From CADCWK01 sp965218235 (lineage in GTDB: Bacteria; Chloroflexota; Chloroflexia; Thermomicrobiales; UBA6265): a stretch of 64,000 nucleotides of DNA. Position 1 is the first letter of the stretch; every line of letters begins with the position of its first letter. The notes beneath the pieces are model-generated. The model did no database searches. It was not told where the DNA came from and worked only from the letters and a program-made list of their open reading frames with translations. The stretch spans positions 1,178,001-1,242,000 of the forward strand of contig OZ244595.1 in the NCBI GenBank assembly GCA_965218235.1, in the 5' to 3' direction. The position numbers and the translations under genes were made by a program. Positions 8,727-18,159 of this stretch are shown here, in pieces.

Positions 8727-11700
8727 CTAACGTTCACCGGCTGAAACGAGGGAGTAGAAGCGCTCGAAGAACGCGCCTAGCCGATCGAGCACGCGCCGCT
8801 TCTTCTCGCCGTGCCCACCGTCGGGGGAGAACCGGGATACCGGCGGCAAAAGTTTAGTCACAGCCGTGCCGGTCGACACGATCGCCCCGTCCCGGAAGGC
8901 CTGGTCGACGAAGACCCGCGTCTCCTCCGGCCTGAGGCGCTCCTCCTCGATGATCGCGTCGAGCTCCGCGGTACGGCGCTCTTCTACGAAGGTCCGCCAC
9001 TCCTCGTCGATTTCGCTACTGATCGAGACGTTCTCGACGAAGGTCATGATAAGGTCCCGCTTGTTGCGCAGCGTGAGGCTGGAGTCAACGGCGCGCTGGA
9101 TCTTCGTGACCGCCGCCACTTCCTTGTCGTCACCGTTGCCACGCGCCTCGCGGAGCTGCTGGACGAGCATCAGGATGTAGTCGACGTTGATCTCGACCTG
9201 CTTGATCAGCTCGATCTCGAAGACGACATCGTCGTTGATCGATTCCTTCTCACCCTCGCCCTCGCGCCGGAACTCGGCGTAAAGGTCGAGGTAGACGCTG
9301 CGGTAGTCCTGCGCCTGGCGCTCGGTCAACAGCTCACAGCCGGCGAACTCGTCGAACGAGGTGAGGATGTTCTGCAGGCGCAGGATGGAACCCAGGAGCA
9401 CGATGAACGACTTCTGAGCCGTCTCGCCGACAATCGGCGTACCGAGCGGGAACTTCTCCAGCAGTTCATGTACCCGGTCGGCATACTCGGCGTAGTAGTC
9501 GTGGTACGGCTTGAGCAGGACGATGCCACGCGCTTCCTTGTTGCCGAATAGGGCGATGGCGTCCTTGGTCTCTTCCTCCAGGTCGCGAAACGAGACGATG
9601 TTGCCGTAGGTCTTGACCGAGTTGAGGATGCGGTTGGTGCGCGAGTACGCCTGGATCAGGCCGTGGTTGACCAGGCGCTTGTCGACGAAGAGCGTGTTGA
9701 GGGTGGTCGCGTCGAAACCGGTCAGGAACATGTTAACGACGATGACCAGGTCGATCTCTCGGTTCTTGAGCCTGAGTGACAGGTCCTTGTAGTAGTTCTG
9801 AAACTTGTCGGCTGAGGTGTCGAACGACGTGCCGAAGACGGCGTTATAGTCCCGGATCGCGTCCTCGAGGAAGTCGCGGGACGACGGGTCGAGGGCGCCG
9901 GTCTCGAACCCTTCCTCGTCGAGGAAGTCATCGCCAACGTCCTCGTTGGCGGCGTAGGAGTAGATTAGCCCGATCGTCAACTGATGATCCGGCGTCAGGC
10001 TCTGCTGCTGCCGCCTGAACTCGGCGTAGCAGCGCTTGGCTGCCTCAATCGAGGCAGTGGCGAAAAGGGCGTTGAAGCCGTGTACCCGCTTTCCGGCCAG
10101 GGCATAGTGCTGGGCTCGCCTGGTCTTCTGGTCGAAGTGTTCCAGTGTGTACTCGACGACCTGCCGCAGGCGCTCCGGTGCGACCAGCGCCCGCTCGGTG
10201 TCGATAGCGGATACCTGCTTGTCGGTGAGGCTTTCCGGTAGCTTGACGGTGTTCACGTAGTCGACGCGGAAGGGCAGGACGTTCCGGTCACTGATGGCAT
10301 CCACGATCGTATAGGCATGGATCGCCATCTGGTGCTGATCGGGTGGACAGTTGGCCGGGTCGCCGTGCAGGAAGCAGCCGAACGCCTGGGCTGTCGTCCG
10401 TAGCTTTGCGTTGCCGCCGGAGCTGGCGTTCACGGCGAAGATCGGTGTGCCGGTGAACCCGAAGAGGTTGTATCGCTTGAAGGCCCGGGTAATGGCGGTG
10501 TGCATGTCTCCGAACTGCGACCGGTGGCACTCATCGAAGATGATCACGACGTGGCCGTCAAAGATCGAGTGTCCCTTGTTCGCGGAAATGAACGACGCCA
10601 GCTTCTGGATCGTGGTGATGATAATCGTCGCGCCGGAATCCTCAAGCTGCCGTTTGAGCACTGCGGTTGAGGTGTTGGAGTTGGCGGCACCCTTCTCGAA
10701 GCGGTCGTACTCACGCATCGTCTGGTAGTCGAGGTCTTTACGGTCGACAACGAAGAGGACCTTGTCGACCTGGGGAAGCTTGGAAACCAGCTGGGCGGTC
10801 TTGAAACTGGTGAGGGTCTTACCGGACCCAGTGGTGTGCCAAACATAGCCGCCGGCCGTGAGGGTGCCGAGCTGCTTCTGGTTGGTCGATATGGCGACCT
10901 TCTGGAGGATCCGTTCGGTAGCGACGATCTGGTAGGGCCGCATCACCAGCAACAGCCTGTCCGCCGTGAGCACGCAGTAACGGGTCAAAATGCTCAGGAG
11001 CGTGTGCTTGGCGAAGAAGGTCTTGGTGAATCCCGTCAGGTCCTGGATAGGCCGGTTGGCGGCGTCGGCCCACCATGACGTGAACTCAAAGGAATTCGAC
11101 GTCTTGCGGCTGCGCCTCGCGCCCACCACCTCGCTGAGGTGCTGACGCCGCGTCGTGTTGGAGTAGTACTTGGTAAGCGTGCCGTTCGTGATGACGAAGA
11201 GCTGGACGTACTCGAACAGCCCTGAGCCGGCCCAGAAGCTGTCCCGTTGGTAGCGATCGATCTGGTTGAATGCCTCGCGGATGTCCACGCCACGGCGCTT
11301 GAGCTCGATGTGGACTAGCGGCAACCCGTTAACCAGGACGGTAACGTCGTAGCGGTTGGAGCGAGCGGCGCCACCTGCGGCCTGGTCGATCTCATACTGG
11401 TTGATCACCTGCAGGCGGTTGTTGTGGATGTGGTTCTTATCGATGAACTGGATGTTCTTGGTGGTACCATCGTCGCGAGTTAGGACTTGGACGTGGTCCT
11501 CCTGAATCCGCACCGTCTTCTCAACAATACTGTCGTTGGCACCCGCGACCTTGTCCCGAAAGAACCGGTCCCATTCGGTGTCAGTGATGGTAATGCCGTT
11601 GAGGAACTCGAGCTGGGTGCGGAGGTTGCCGACCAGTTGCGCCTCTGACGTCACTGGTAGGTACTCGTAAGCTTGCCCACGAAGGAGCCTGATCAGTTCG

Positions 11701-11825
11701 CACTCGAGGTCCGCCTCTGACTGGTAGCTAGTTTCGGCGGAAAGGTGTGAAACGAACTCCGCGACAACAGTACTCTCCGAAGATACGGCGATCTGCTCAT
11801 ACCGAGTTACCTCCAATCCGCTCAT
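8727..11825 (-). CDS. hsdR: Type I restriction enzyme, R (motor/nuclease) subunit
   Basis: A 1032-residue HsdR, the DNA-translocating and cleaving subunit of a type I restriction-modification complex. The N-terminal PD-(D/E)xK nuclease shows D160 and E174-x-K176 (NRYDVTVL...HIELKRRG). The helicase part has Walker A TTGSGKT near residue 332, DECHRSQFGD near 430 and GFTGTPIF shortly after. Length is normal. Its ATG overlaps the hsdS stop in an ATGA arrangement, so it is translationally coupled to hsdS. The subunit looks intact, but its specificity partner is frameshifted, so the complex may not form. Confidence 0.95.
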   Translation of the reverse strand: MSGLEVTRYEQIAVSSESTVVAEFVSHLSAETSYQSEADLECELIRLLRGQAYEYLPVTSEAQLVGNLRTQLEFLNGITITDTEWDRFFRDKVAGANDSIVEKTVRIQEDHVQVLTRDDGTTKNIQFIDKNHIHNNRLQVINQYEIDQAAGGAARSNRYDVTVLVNGLPLVHIELKRRGVDIREAFNQIDRYQRDSFWAGSGLFEYVQLFVITNGTLTKYYSNTTRRQHLSEVVGARRSRKTSNSFEFTSWWADAANRPIQDLTGFTKTFFAKHTLLSILTRYCVLTADRLLLVMRPYQIVATERILQKVAISTNQKQLGTLTAGGYVWHTTGSGKTLTSFKTAQLVSKLPQVDKVLFVVDRKDLDYQTMREYDRFEKGAANSNTSTAVLKRQLEDSGATIIITTIQKLASFISANKGHSIFDGHVVIIFDECHRSQFGDMHTAITRAFKRYNLFGFTGTPIFAVNASSGGNAKLRTTAQAFGCFLHGDPANCPPDQHQMAIHAYTIVDAISDRNVLPFRVDYVNTVKLPESLTDKQVSAIDTERALVAPERLRQVVEYTLEHFDQKTRRAQHYALAGKRVHGFNALFATASIEAAKRCYAEFRRQQQSLTPDHQLTIGLIYSYAANEDVGDDFLDEEGFETGALDPSSRDFLEDAIRDYNAVFGTSFDTSADKFQNYYKDLSLRLKNREIDLVIVVNMFLTGFDATTLNTLFVDKRLVNHGLIQAYSRTNRILNSVKTYGNIVSFRDLEEETKDAIALFGNKEARGIVLLKPYHDYYAEYADRVHELLEKFPLGTPIVGETAQKSFIVLLGSILRLQNILTSFDEFAGCELLTERQAQDYRSVYLDLYAEFRREGEGEKESINDDVVFEIELIKQVEINVDYILMLVQQLREARGNGDDKEVAAVTKIQRAVDSSLTLRNKRDLIMTFVENVSISSEIDEEWRTFVEERRTAELDAIIEEERLRPEETRVFVDQAFRDGAIVSTGTAVTKLLPPVSRFSPDGGHGEKKRRVLDRLGAFFERFYSLVSAGER

Positions 11826-13066
11826 GAAGTGGTTCCCCCAAAGGCGAGCAGTAGGTCACGGTAGTGCTCGTACTGCTCTTGTCGCAACCGTAGTTCTGCC
11901 GGGATGCCGAAGGTCGAGTCATTCCCAAGACAATGAAGGGCGTCGAGGATCTCGGAAATCCGTAGCTGTTCAGCCAGATCAATGAGTGGGAGTTCTACCG
12001 CAGCCAGGCGAGCCTTGGACACGTTGAAGCGAGTTACCCCGCTGGCAGTCTTTATAAGCTGCTTGCGGAGGCTCCTTGAGCGAAAAGATGCTTCAAGAAA
12101 TTGAAGTCGAACAGGCCAAGATCGTTAAGTCGGTAACCTATGCTGAAGCTATTTAGGTAGAGCGGGTCGGTGACTTGGCCAGTTACGACCGACGACATAG
12201 CAACTTCGTCGGCCGTCTCAGATGAGCCGGTGAAGATGACATCGCCTCGGTTCAGTGTGCGTTGACGCTCAGATGGCCCGACGCGAACACAATCAGAAGC
12301 CCCTAAGTGGACTGCAATATTGTTGAAAACGTTAGTATATGAGATGTATCTGGCATTGCCATTTGCGAAATCGTCTTTCGACTTGCCGACAAGCCCACCG
12401 AATATGTTTCCTAGTTCACCCATAGGAGCCCACCGTATTAGTTCTTTGTCAAAATTTAGAAGTTCGTCGCGATAAAAAGCGTACTGGTGGTGGCGCGCTG
12501 CTAGTTCCGCCGCGAGTTCTGAGTTTAACTCGGCGAAATGATCCAAGATTCTAGCAATCTGGCGTTGTACCTCGATAGGCGGAACGGGAATTCGAATTTT
12601 TTGCGAGAGAGACCCCGGATATTCGGCGGACCTTCGTACCTGTGATGAATCGGTGTTTCTGAACTTGGAAAGGCTCGGATTGGAAGAAGTAGGCCACAAA
12701 ACGAGGGTCCATAGTGTGGCGATAAATGTAGGCGTCGCCGCTCACAACAACTTCACCTTGACCAAGCCATGCCGTTGCTTTGGCAACCGCGGTGTCATCC
12801 TCGCTCGTCGTCACAATGATCAGGTCGCCGGGCTTTGCTCGCCGGAGCTTAGAGGCAAGAGTAGGGTTTGTATAAGACTTCGTCGTTTCCGTCCAAATGC
12901 CGTAGTAGGTATGCAGCTGTCCATAGTGGATTGCCTGCGCACCTTCATCGACTAGATCGGATTTTTGAAGACCGTTCCCACGGATGAAACTTCCGACAGC
13001 GCCGAGCGGCTGATGACTGACGCCCTCAGGAGACAGCTCCGCGATCAGCTCGTTGATTCGGCTCAT
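11822..13066 (-). pseudogene. hsdS: Type I restriction specificity subunit with two opposite frameshifts
   Basis: HsdS chooses the DNA sequence recognised by both methylase and nuclease through two target-recognition domains. Three overlapping ORFs make up one gene: 12551-13066 (first TRD), about 12052-12610 (central conserved helix and second TRD), and 11822-12060 (C-terminal helix, LRQEQYEHYRDLLLAF). The first break is at an A6 run (minus strand, near 12597-12602): with A5 the frame would read SLAKIRIPVPPIEVQRQ. The second is near 12064, where one missing base would restore a phenylalanine codon before RKQLIKT. The outer parts share one frame. It is either inactive, or the breaks are sequencing errors; an A6 tract is short for phase variation. 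Confidence 0.85.
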
Positions 13067-14634
13067 TTAGCGTTCTCCAGGTCGGCGACGATCTCGTCGA
13101 TCGAAGAGCGTAATGCGGTCTGCCGCGCGACGATCTGGGCGATCTCTGTATTGAGCGCAATGATGTCGACTGCCGGGCGGGTATCCTCACTGGCAACATA
13201 GGAACTAACGGAAATGTTGTAGTCGTTCTCGGCGAGGTCCGCGTTTAGGACGACCTTTGCGAAGTACTCGACGTCAAGTCTGCTCGCAAGCGTTCCAAGG
13301 ATGTTCTGCTGGTGATCGTCGGTGAGCTTATTCTTGTTCCCGCTACGGGTGAACTCGGCCGAAGCGTTGACAAACAGGACGGCGTTGTCCAGCTTGGACT
13401 TCTTGAGTACGACAATGCATGTCGCGATGGAGGTGCCGAAAAACAGGTCGGGTGGAAGTTGAATCACGGCATCGATGTAGTTGTTGTCGATGAGGTACTT
13501 CCGGATCGTTCGCTCGGCGCCGCCCCGGTAAAGCACTCCTGGAAACTCGACAATCGCGGCCGTGCCGTCGACGGCCAGCCAGTGGAGCATGTGCATGGTG
13601 AAGGCAAGATCGGCCTTCGACTTCGGTGCCAGCACACCGGCCGGGGCGTATCGGGGGTCGTTGATGAGGAGAGGATTGGCGTTGCCCTCCCACTCGATCG
13701 AGTAGGGGGGGTTGGAGACGATCGCCTCGAACGGCTCGTCGTCCCAGTGCGCTGGGTCAGTCAGGGTGTCTCCATGCGCTAGGCTGAACCGTTCGTAGTT
13801 CACGTCATGCAGGAACATGTTGATGCGTGCCAGGTTGTACGTGGTCAGGTTGATCTCCTGCCCGAAGAAGCCTTGCCGGACGTTGTCCTTCCCCAGCACC
13901 TTGGCGAACTGCAGCAGGAGCGCACCGGAGCCGCAGGCGGGGTCATAAACCTTGTTGACGCTGGTCTTGCCCATCACGGTGATGCGCGCCAGAAGCTCAC
14001 TGACTTCCTGCGGCGTGAAGAACTCACCTCCGGACTTGCCGGCGCTGGACGCGTACATGGTCATCAGATACTCGTAGGCGTCGCCGAACGCATCGATGGT
14101 GTGCTCGGTGAACTCGCTGCCCAGGTTGAGATCGCCGATGGCGTCGAGCAACTTGGCAAGCTTGTCGTTGCGTTTGGCAACCGTCGATCCAAGCTTGCCG
14201 CTGTTGACGTCGAGGTCTTCGAACAGGCCCTTGAGGTCGTCCTCGCTGTCGGCTCCACTTGCCGACCCTTCGATGTTGCGGAACACCCGGGCAAGAGTCT
14301 CATTCAGGTTCTCATCACTGGCCGCTCGCTTGCGCACGTTGACGAAAAGCTCACTGGGAAGGACGTAGAACCCCTTCTCGGCGACCGTCTCCTTGCGTCC
14401 GAGCTCTGCCTGATCATCACGAAGCTCGGCGTAATCGAAGTCGTCATGTCCAGCCTTGCGTTCTCCAGCGTTGATGTATGCGGCCAGGTTCTCGGAGATG
14501 AACCGGTAGAACAGCACGCCAAGTACATAGCTCTTGAAGTCCCAGCCGTCGACACTGCCACGGAGGAGATTGGCTACGCGCCAAATTGCCTTGTGCAGCT
14601 CGGCACGCTGATGTTCTTTCGTCGGCGTCGACAT
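13063..14634 (-). CDS. hsdM: Type I DNA methyltransferase, M subunit
   Basis: A 523-residue HsdM, which methylates adenine N6 within the HsdS-defined site and also forms the core of the restriction complex. The N-terminal helical domain (LWRVANLLRGSVDGWDFKSYVLGVLFYRFISE) is the HsdM_N fold; the AdoMet-binding region has VYDPACGSGALLLQF, and the catalytic motif IV is NPPY (AIVSNPPYSIEW). ATG 14634 is preferred to the in-frame start 54 bases upstream because homologues begin near MSTPTKEHQRAELHKAIW and GAGGAG precedes it. The gene overlaps hsdS by ATGA and heads the operon hsdM-hsdS-hsdR. Confidence 0.95.
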   Translation of the reverse strand: MSTPTKEHQRAELHKAIWRVANLLRGSVDGWDFKSYVLGVLFYRFISENLAAYINAGERKAGHDDFDYAELRDDQAELGRKETVAEKGFYVLPSELFVNVRKRAASDENLNETLARVFRNIEGSASGADSEDDLKGLFEDLDVNSGKLGSTVAKRNDKLAKLLDAIGDLNLGSEFTEHTIDAFGDAYEYLMTMYASSAGKSGGEFFTPQEVSELLARITVMGKTSVNKVYDPACGSGALLLQFAKVLGKDNVRQGFFGQEINLTTYNLARINMFLHDVNYERFSLAHGDTLTDPAHWDDEPFEAIVSNPPYSIEWEGNANPLLINDPRYAPAGVLAPKSKADLAFTMHMLHWLAVDGTAAIVEFPGVLYRGGAERTIRKYLIDNNYIDAVIQLPPDLFFGTSIATCIVVLKKSKLDNAVLFVNASAEFTRSGNKNKLTDDHQQNILGTLASRLDVEYFAKVVLNADLAENDYNISVSSYVASEDTRPAVDIIALNTEIAQIVARQTALRSSIDEIVADLENAK

Positions 14635-14647
14635 CGATAACGGCTCC

Positions 14648-14869
14648 TCAGCGTGCGATTTCTGTGGTGGTAATTGGTACGAGTTCATTGGTCACTGTGG
14701 GAAGTATGACCTTGTTCTTACCACGAATCGCGGTTCGGCCGATAGAGTCAAGCCTCGTCCAGCGTGTCCTAGTTAGAGTGATGAAGCTATAACCGTCGGC
14801 GAGCATCTCCTCGATCGACAACTGGTCCTCGTCAGGGGGAAGCCCTGGTGCGGCGCGGATTCGGATCAT
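14648..14869 (-). CDS. Small protein upstream of hsdM
   Basis: A 73-residue protein of unknown function. Its ATG overlaps the stop of the gene before it (ATGA), and its stop lies 13 bases from the hsdM start, so it is probably part of the restriction-modification operon. The C-terminal RTAIRGKNKVILPTVTNELV gives a short strand-rich region. It could be a small regulator or control protein, but no domain is recognised. Confidence 0.5.
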   Translation of the reverse strand: MIRIRAAPGLPPDEDQLSIEEMLADGYSFITLTRTRWTRLDSIGRTAIRGKNKVILPTVTNELVPITTTEIAR

Positions 14870-15129
14870 CGTAGCTCATGGTCGAAGAACCCGTCCTCTT
14901 TGATGAGGCGGCGGATCGTGATGAACTCCGCACTGGTACGCGGCCGTTGACCGTACAGCCGGAGCGCGTTGCGTACCTCCCTCCGAGCCCGCGCCGCAGT
15001 CCAGCCAGAGCGCTCCACGACGAGTGGATAACCACCCTCAGCCCAGGCATCGAGAGGAAAGCCGACGGCTTCTATCGGGCCTCCTGACGGCACACACCGG
15101 TGACACAAGCGCCTCGCGCGCCTTGGCAA
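14866..15129 (-). CDS. Small protein at the head of the hsd operon
   Basis: An 87-residue frame with a Cys/Arg-rich opening and an ordered C-terminal half (GWTAARARREVRNALRLYG, then FITIRRLIKEDGFF). The ATGA overlap with the following gene argues that both are real. The true start is uncertain, because the opening basic segment may be untranslated. No family recognised. Confidence 0.45.
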   Translation of the reverse strand: MPRRARRLCHRCVPSGGPIEAVGFPLDAWAEGGYPLVVERSGWTAARARREVRNALRLYGQRPRTSAEFITIRRLIKEDGFFDHELR

Positions 15130-15722
15130 GCATCAAAATACGGCTTAGCCGGGATGGACGGGACCGTGGCCAAGTGGTGCTCATGGAAAGCGGTGGTTTG
15201 CCTGGCGGCCGGTTTTTGTTCTCGATGGCTTCTTACTAGCATTGGGTTCACCTCGGGTTAGTACCCCTGACAGTACTCATGTTCGGCGACCGTTGCCTGA
15301 TTCATGTGAATAATGTCGGAGTGACCGCTTGCAACGGCCGCCTCCCAACACTCCACGGGTTCAGTGTCGCGATACCCCTCCCTATCAGCCGCGGCCGATC
15401 CGGAGGCGAGTCCGGGACCACGGGGGAGCCGCCCTGGTGGGGGTGGGTGGCTGGCTCCATCTTGTCGACAGTAAGTCGGTAGCCTTCTCTGTTCGGGTCA
15501 TCCCTCACCCCGGACCTAGCGCGGATCACCAGTGATCTGCGGGCGTCCAGCCGATCTGCTACCGGCACCTCAAAACGAGATGCTGACCCCGATCGGCACG
15601 CAATGGGACTGTCTCTGACCTCGCCGTCGCATCCATCTGCATCCTCAGCGCAAGACAAGAGCGACCCACTATACATAGTGTTCGTTATTGTGTTAGGCTA
15701 AAAATATCTAATTCAAGATCCT

Positions 15723-15759
15723 ACAACGAGCGCCTTCGACCGGCGCTCGTTGTGTTTTT
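15723..15759 (+). terminator. Intrinsic terminator with no upstream gene
   Basis: Twelve-bp arms ACAACGAGCGCC and GGCGCTCGTTGT, a 7-base loop and then GTTTTT. On the plus strand there is no recognised gene ending here, so it may end a short untranslated transcript from the AT-rich patch just upstream, or be left from a lost gene. Confidence 0.7.
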
Positions 15760-15832
15760 AGGGATGATCTTGTGATTCAAAGGTAGCGATTGGGATGGCG
15801 TTCGACAAGCTAGAAGCCAAATGTGGACCATC

Positions 15833-15850
15833 GCGATACGGGCGTATCGC
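15833..15850. promoter_or_regulatory. Palindromic GATACG/CGTATC site
   Basis: Two perfect 8-bp arms, GCGATACG and CGTATCGC, separated by GG. The same half-site recurs near 19351, 24192 and 25850-25970, all inside the island, which suggests a common DNA-binding protein. The ribbon-helix-helix partner of ParA is the leading candidate. Confidence 0.6.
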
Positions 15851-15943
15851 AATTCGCCCTCTGAGTAAAGATAGTGGGTTCGACTGACAAAGAAAAACGC
15901 CTCAAGGGTAAGTTCGAGGCGTTATTGCAGATCAATGCGCGAC

Positions 15944-16270
15944 CTATCGGATTGTGTGGGCAGTGGGTCGGCGACCGCGGCGTAGTGACGGTCGTGACGT
16001 TCTGTTTGCTGTCACCCGTCCGACGCGACGGTGACGCTGCGTCATCTGTAGATCCCGGAGGAACCGGTCCAGACCAGGAAACTTACCTGGATAGTACTGA
16101 CCACTCCCCCCGACGAAGACTCGTTCCTCATTGTCTGCCAACACGCGATTCCAGTAGGCGAGTCGCTTCTCAGGCACTTCTGTTCCGTCCTTGCGGGGCG
16201 CCAATGCGTCAACTGGATGCATAGTACTCGGCGCAAGCGTTACCCGCACCATCCAGAATGGCACAGCCAA
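15944..16270 (-). CDS. Hypothetical protein downstream of the SIR2 gene
   Basis: A 108-residue frame opening with TTG, 14 bases after the SIR2 stop. The central part (APRKDGTEVPEKRLAYW, then NEERVFVGGSGQYYPGK) looks like ordinary protein, while the C-terminal 25 residues are Arg/Thr-rich and may be spurious. No family recognised. If real it would be cotranscribed with the SIR2 gene. Confidence 0.35.
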   Translation of the reverse strand: MAVPFWMVRVTLAPSTMHPVDALAPRKDGTEVPEKRLAYWNRVLADNEERVFVGGSGQYYPGKFPGLDRFLRDLQMTQRHRRVGRVTANRTSRPSLRRGRRPTAHTIR

Positions 16271-16284
16271 GCCCCGCCATATGG

Positions 16285-18015
16285 CTAGGCAGGGTCCCGG
16301 TCGAGCCCCAGAATTCCTTTTACTACTTTCGATAACCAGGCGTCAAGATCTTCAAGGCTTTTACTGTCAGACTTAGTCTCAGCAGCCAGCGGTAATTGAA
16401 ACAAAACCCCGTCAGTGGCGGTAGTGGCAACGTAGACGACTCCAAGTGAGATACCTTTGTCTCGCCAGTCAACGATGGGCGCACTTATGAGTCCACTGTA
16501 CCCAGATGGTGTCTTCCGATCCCTAGGCGGGATATTGTGATCGAAATATCGGTTCGAGACGTCGAGCCGGAGGAGGGTACTCGATACGTAGGTCAGTCCT
16601 GCGACGCCGCTTGGTTGATCCGGATCAATCGAGAAAGAACGACCCGAGGGCGTGCGATCCGGATCCTCGCTGCTCTGGAAGGCCAGGTAGAGCGTCCTCG
16701 CGTCCTCGTCGACTAGATGGATGCCAATCTCGTAGATCTCGCCATCGGGGACATCGAAGTCGGCCCGGAGGCCGTCTATGGCCTTGTTCAACCGATAGTT
16801 CATTGTCAGGACGAAAGCCGGATTCCGTGGATTGAGGAGCTTGACACGATCACTGGCCTGCCGCCACAGATCCCCGGCCTGGGAGCCAGTAGCTTCGTAT
16901 CGTAATCGGTGAACGAACGGCGTGAGGTGGCGATTGGTGGGTAAATCAATGATCTGCACGTTGTGCGTCGACCAGTACGCCCGTCTCCAAGCACGAAGGA
17001 TGTCAGAGCCGCCAGATGTGGCGGCCTCCGCGGCGTCCTTGAGCTTTTGACGGATCGGCGAGATGACCCCGAAGTGGCTGGCGCCGGCGGATCCAATCAA
17101 TTGCTCCTGCATGGCGAGAGTCCGTCGCAGGTTTAGATCGATCATGGACATACCGATGATCAGGACTTGGCGCTGGTCGATGAGGGAGTAGAACACTCTG
17201 CTCACCCAGCCACTCGGATCCTGAGACGTCCTGTGATAGTCGTCCTCGCCCAGAATCACCGCCGCATCGCGTGCCATACCGGATGACCTGCGCGCCGGGT
17301 GAGGAACAAACCCATGGAGATGGGTGAAAGACAGCCCAGTCTGTTCGCGGCGATTCAGTGGATCATACGAATGGAACTCGTACCCCGCCTCCGTTGCTGC
17401 GGCTTCGAGGAGATCATCGTAGTTGGTCGTCCAGATGTTCTGTGGGTACTCATAGAACAGTTCGACGAGGTGACGGTGAAGATTAGATGGGCCGATGTCT
17501 CTCCAGGCGGTCGGCCTTGACCCTATTCGCGGTGCTGAAGTTCCGTAGAGGATGTCCTCTATGAGCTGGCCGAGAGTCTCGTCCTGCTGGGTGCGCGAGT
17601 GCTCAGCAATACGATCTTGAAGGTAAGACGTGAGCGCAAGATCGTTACCCAGTGTCTCCCGTAGCAACGTCACGTACTGATCATCATCGAGGTCGGCTGT
17701 GCCTGGGGTGGCATCAACGTCCCGACAAGCTACGGCAAGACCTTGGACGAGTTCAGCCCAGCCTGGTAACCCACTAGTCGCTGAAGCCCCCGCTCCAACA
17801 AGAGGAGCGATGAGTCCCAAGCGGATGAGCGCGCCGAGTTCCCTGGCGCTGACGATGAGTTCCGAGGTTAGGACCACGACGTCATCTGATGGGACAGGAA
17901 CCCGGACCATGGTCTCTCTCAGCCTGGCTAAAAAATCTTTCGTGAATCGAAGTATACCTTGGAGCCGAGTCCTCGCTTGGTCCGGCAGCGGTTCTGAGGA
18001 ACGCCTCAAAGTCAC
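16285..18015 (-). CDS. SIR2-domain protein with possible GAF-like C-terminal domain (probable defence NADase)
   Basis: A 576-residue protein. Residues 70-300 form a SIR2-type NAD-binding domain: VGAGASATSGLPGW at 73-86, WTTNYDDLLEAA at 195-206, HLHGF at 232-236 and ILGEDDYH at 254-261. SIR2 domains of this kind in defence systems degrade NAD+ once infection is sensed, rather than deacetylate. The last 180 residues (LYLAFQSS, VAGLTYVSSTLLRLDV, YSGLISAPIVDWRDKGISLG) resemble a GAF-like ligand-sensing fold, though weakly. GTG 18015 gives the full frame; ATG 17910 is a plausible alternative. It lies between restriction and ubiquitin-like genes, which supports a defence role. Confidence 0.75.
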   Translation of the reverse strand: MTLRRSSEPLPDQARTRLQGILRFTKDFLARLRETMVRVPVPSDDVVVLTSELIVSARELGALIRLGLIAPLVGAGASATSGLPGWAELVQGLAVACRDVDATPGTADLDDDQYVTLLRETLGNDLALTSYLQDRIAEHSRTQQDETLGQLIEDILYGTSAPRIGSRPTAWRDIGPSNLHRHLVELFYEYPQNIWTTNYDDLLEAAATEAGYEFHSYDPLNRREQTGLSFTHLHGFVPHPARRSSGMARDAAVILGEDDYHRTSQDPSGWVSRVFYSLIDQRQVLIIGMSMIDLNLRRTLAMQEQLIGSAGASHFGVISPIRQKLKDAAEAATSGGSDILRAWRRAYWSTHNVQIIDLPTNRHLTPFVHRLRYEATGSQAGDLWRQASDRVKLLNPRNPAFVLTMNYRLNKAIDGLRADFDVPDGEIYEIGIHLVDEDARTLYLAFQSSEDPDRTPSGRSFSIDPDQPSGVAGLTYVSSTLLRLDVSNRYFDHNIPPRDRKTPSGYSGLISAPIVDWRDKGISLGVVYVATTATDGVLFQLPLAAETKSDSKSLEDLDAWLSKVVKGILGLDRDPA

Positions 18016-18119
18016 TTACCCTGATGTTGAATAGCAGGTCCCAGCTCGCGGTTCTAATGACTTGTCTCACCCTCCTGCCGCACCGTTCCGGGTACCCTCC
18101 CCGTTTCAGATCAGGAATC

Positions 18120-18157
18120 CGTCAGGCCAAATCCGACTCGGACAGACCGGCCTGACG
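18120..18157. terminator. Inverted repeat between SIR2 and recombinase genes
   Basis: Nine-bp arms CGTCAGGCC and GGCCTGACG enclose an inner small hairpin TCCGA/TCGGA. It lies just after the end of the recombinase-linked small ORF (minus strand) and may end that transcript; there is no T-run. Confidence 0.4.
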
Positions 18158-18159
18158 AC

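Larger units (their letters stand above)
15130..15943. other. Intergenic stretch with an operator-like palindrome and a terminator
   Basis: No supported gene. It holds an AT-rich patch around 15660-15720, a strong plus-strand terminator (15723-15759) and the palindrome GCGATACG-GG-CGTATCGC at 15833-15850, one of a family of repeats described under the ParA region. It may hold promoters for the hsd operon, which starts to its left. Confidence 0.5.

Noticed and set aside
8811..9551. Plus-strand ORFs opposite hsdR
   Set aside because: Their Leu/Asp/Val-rich composition follows from the hsdR codons on the other strand; no domain or start signal is seen.
12551..12602. Phase-variable hsdS through the A6 run
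   Set aside because: Six A is short for slipped-strand switching and a second, unrelated lesion is present, so decay or sequencing error is more likely.
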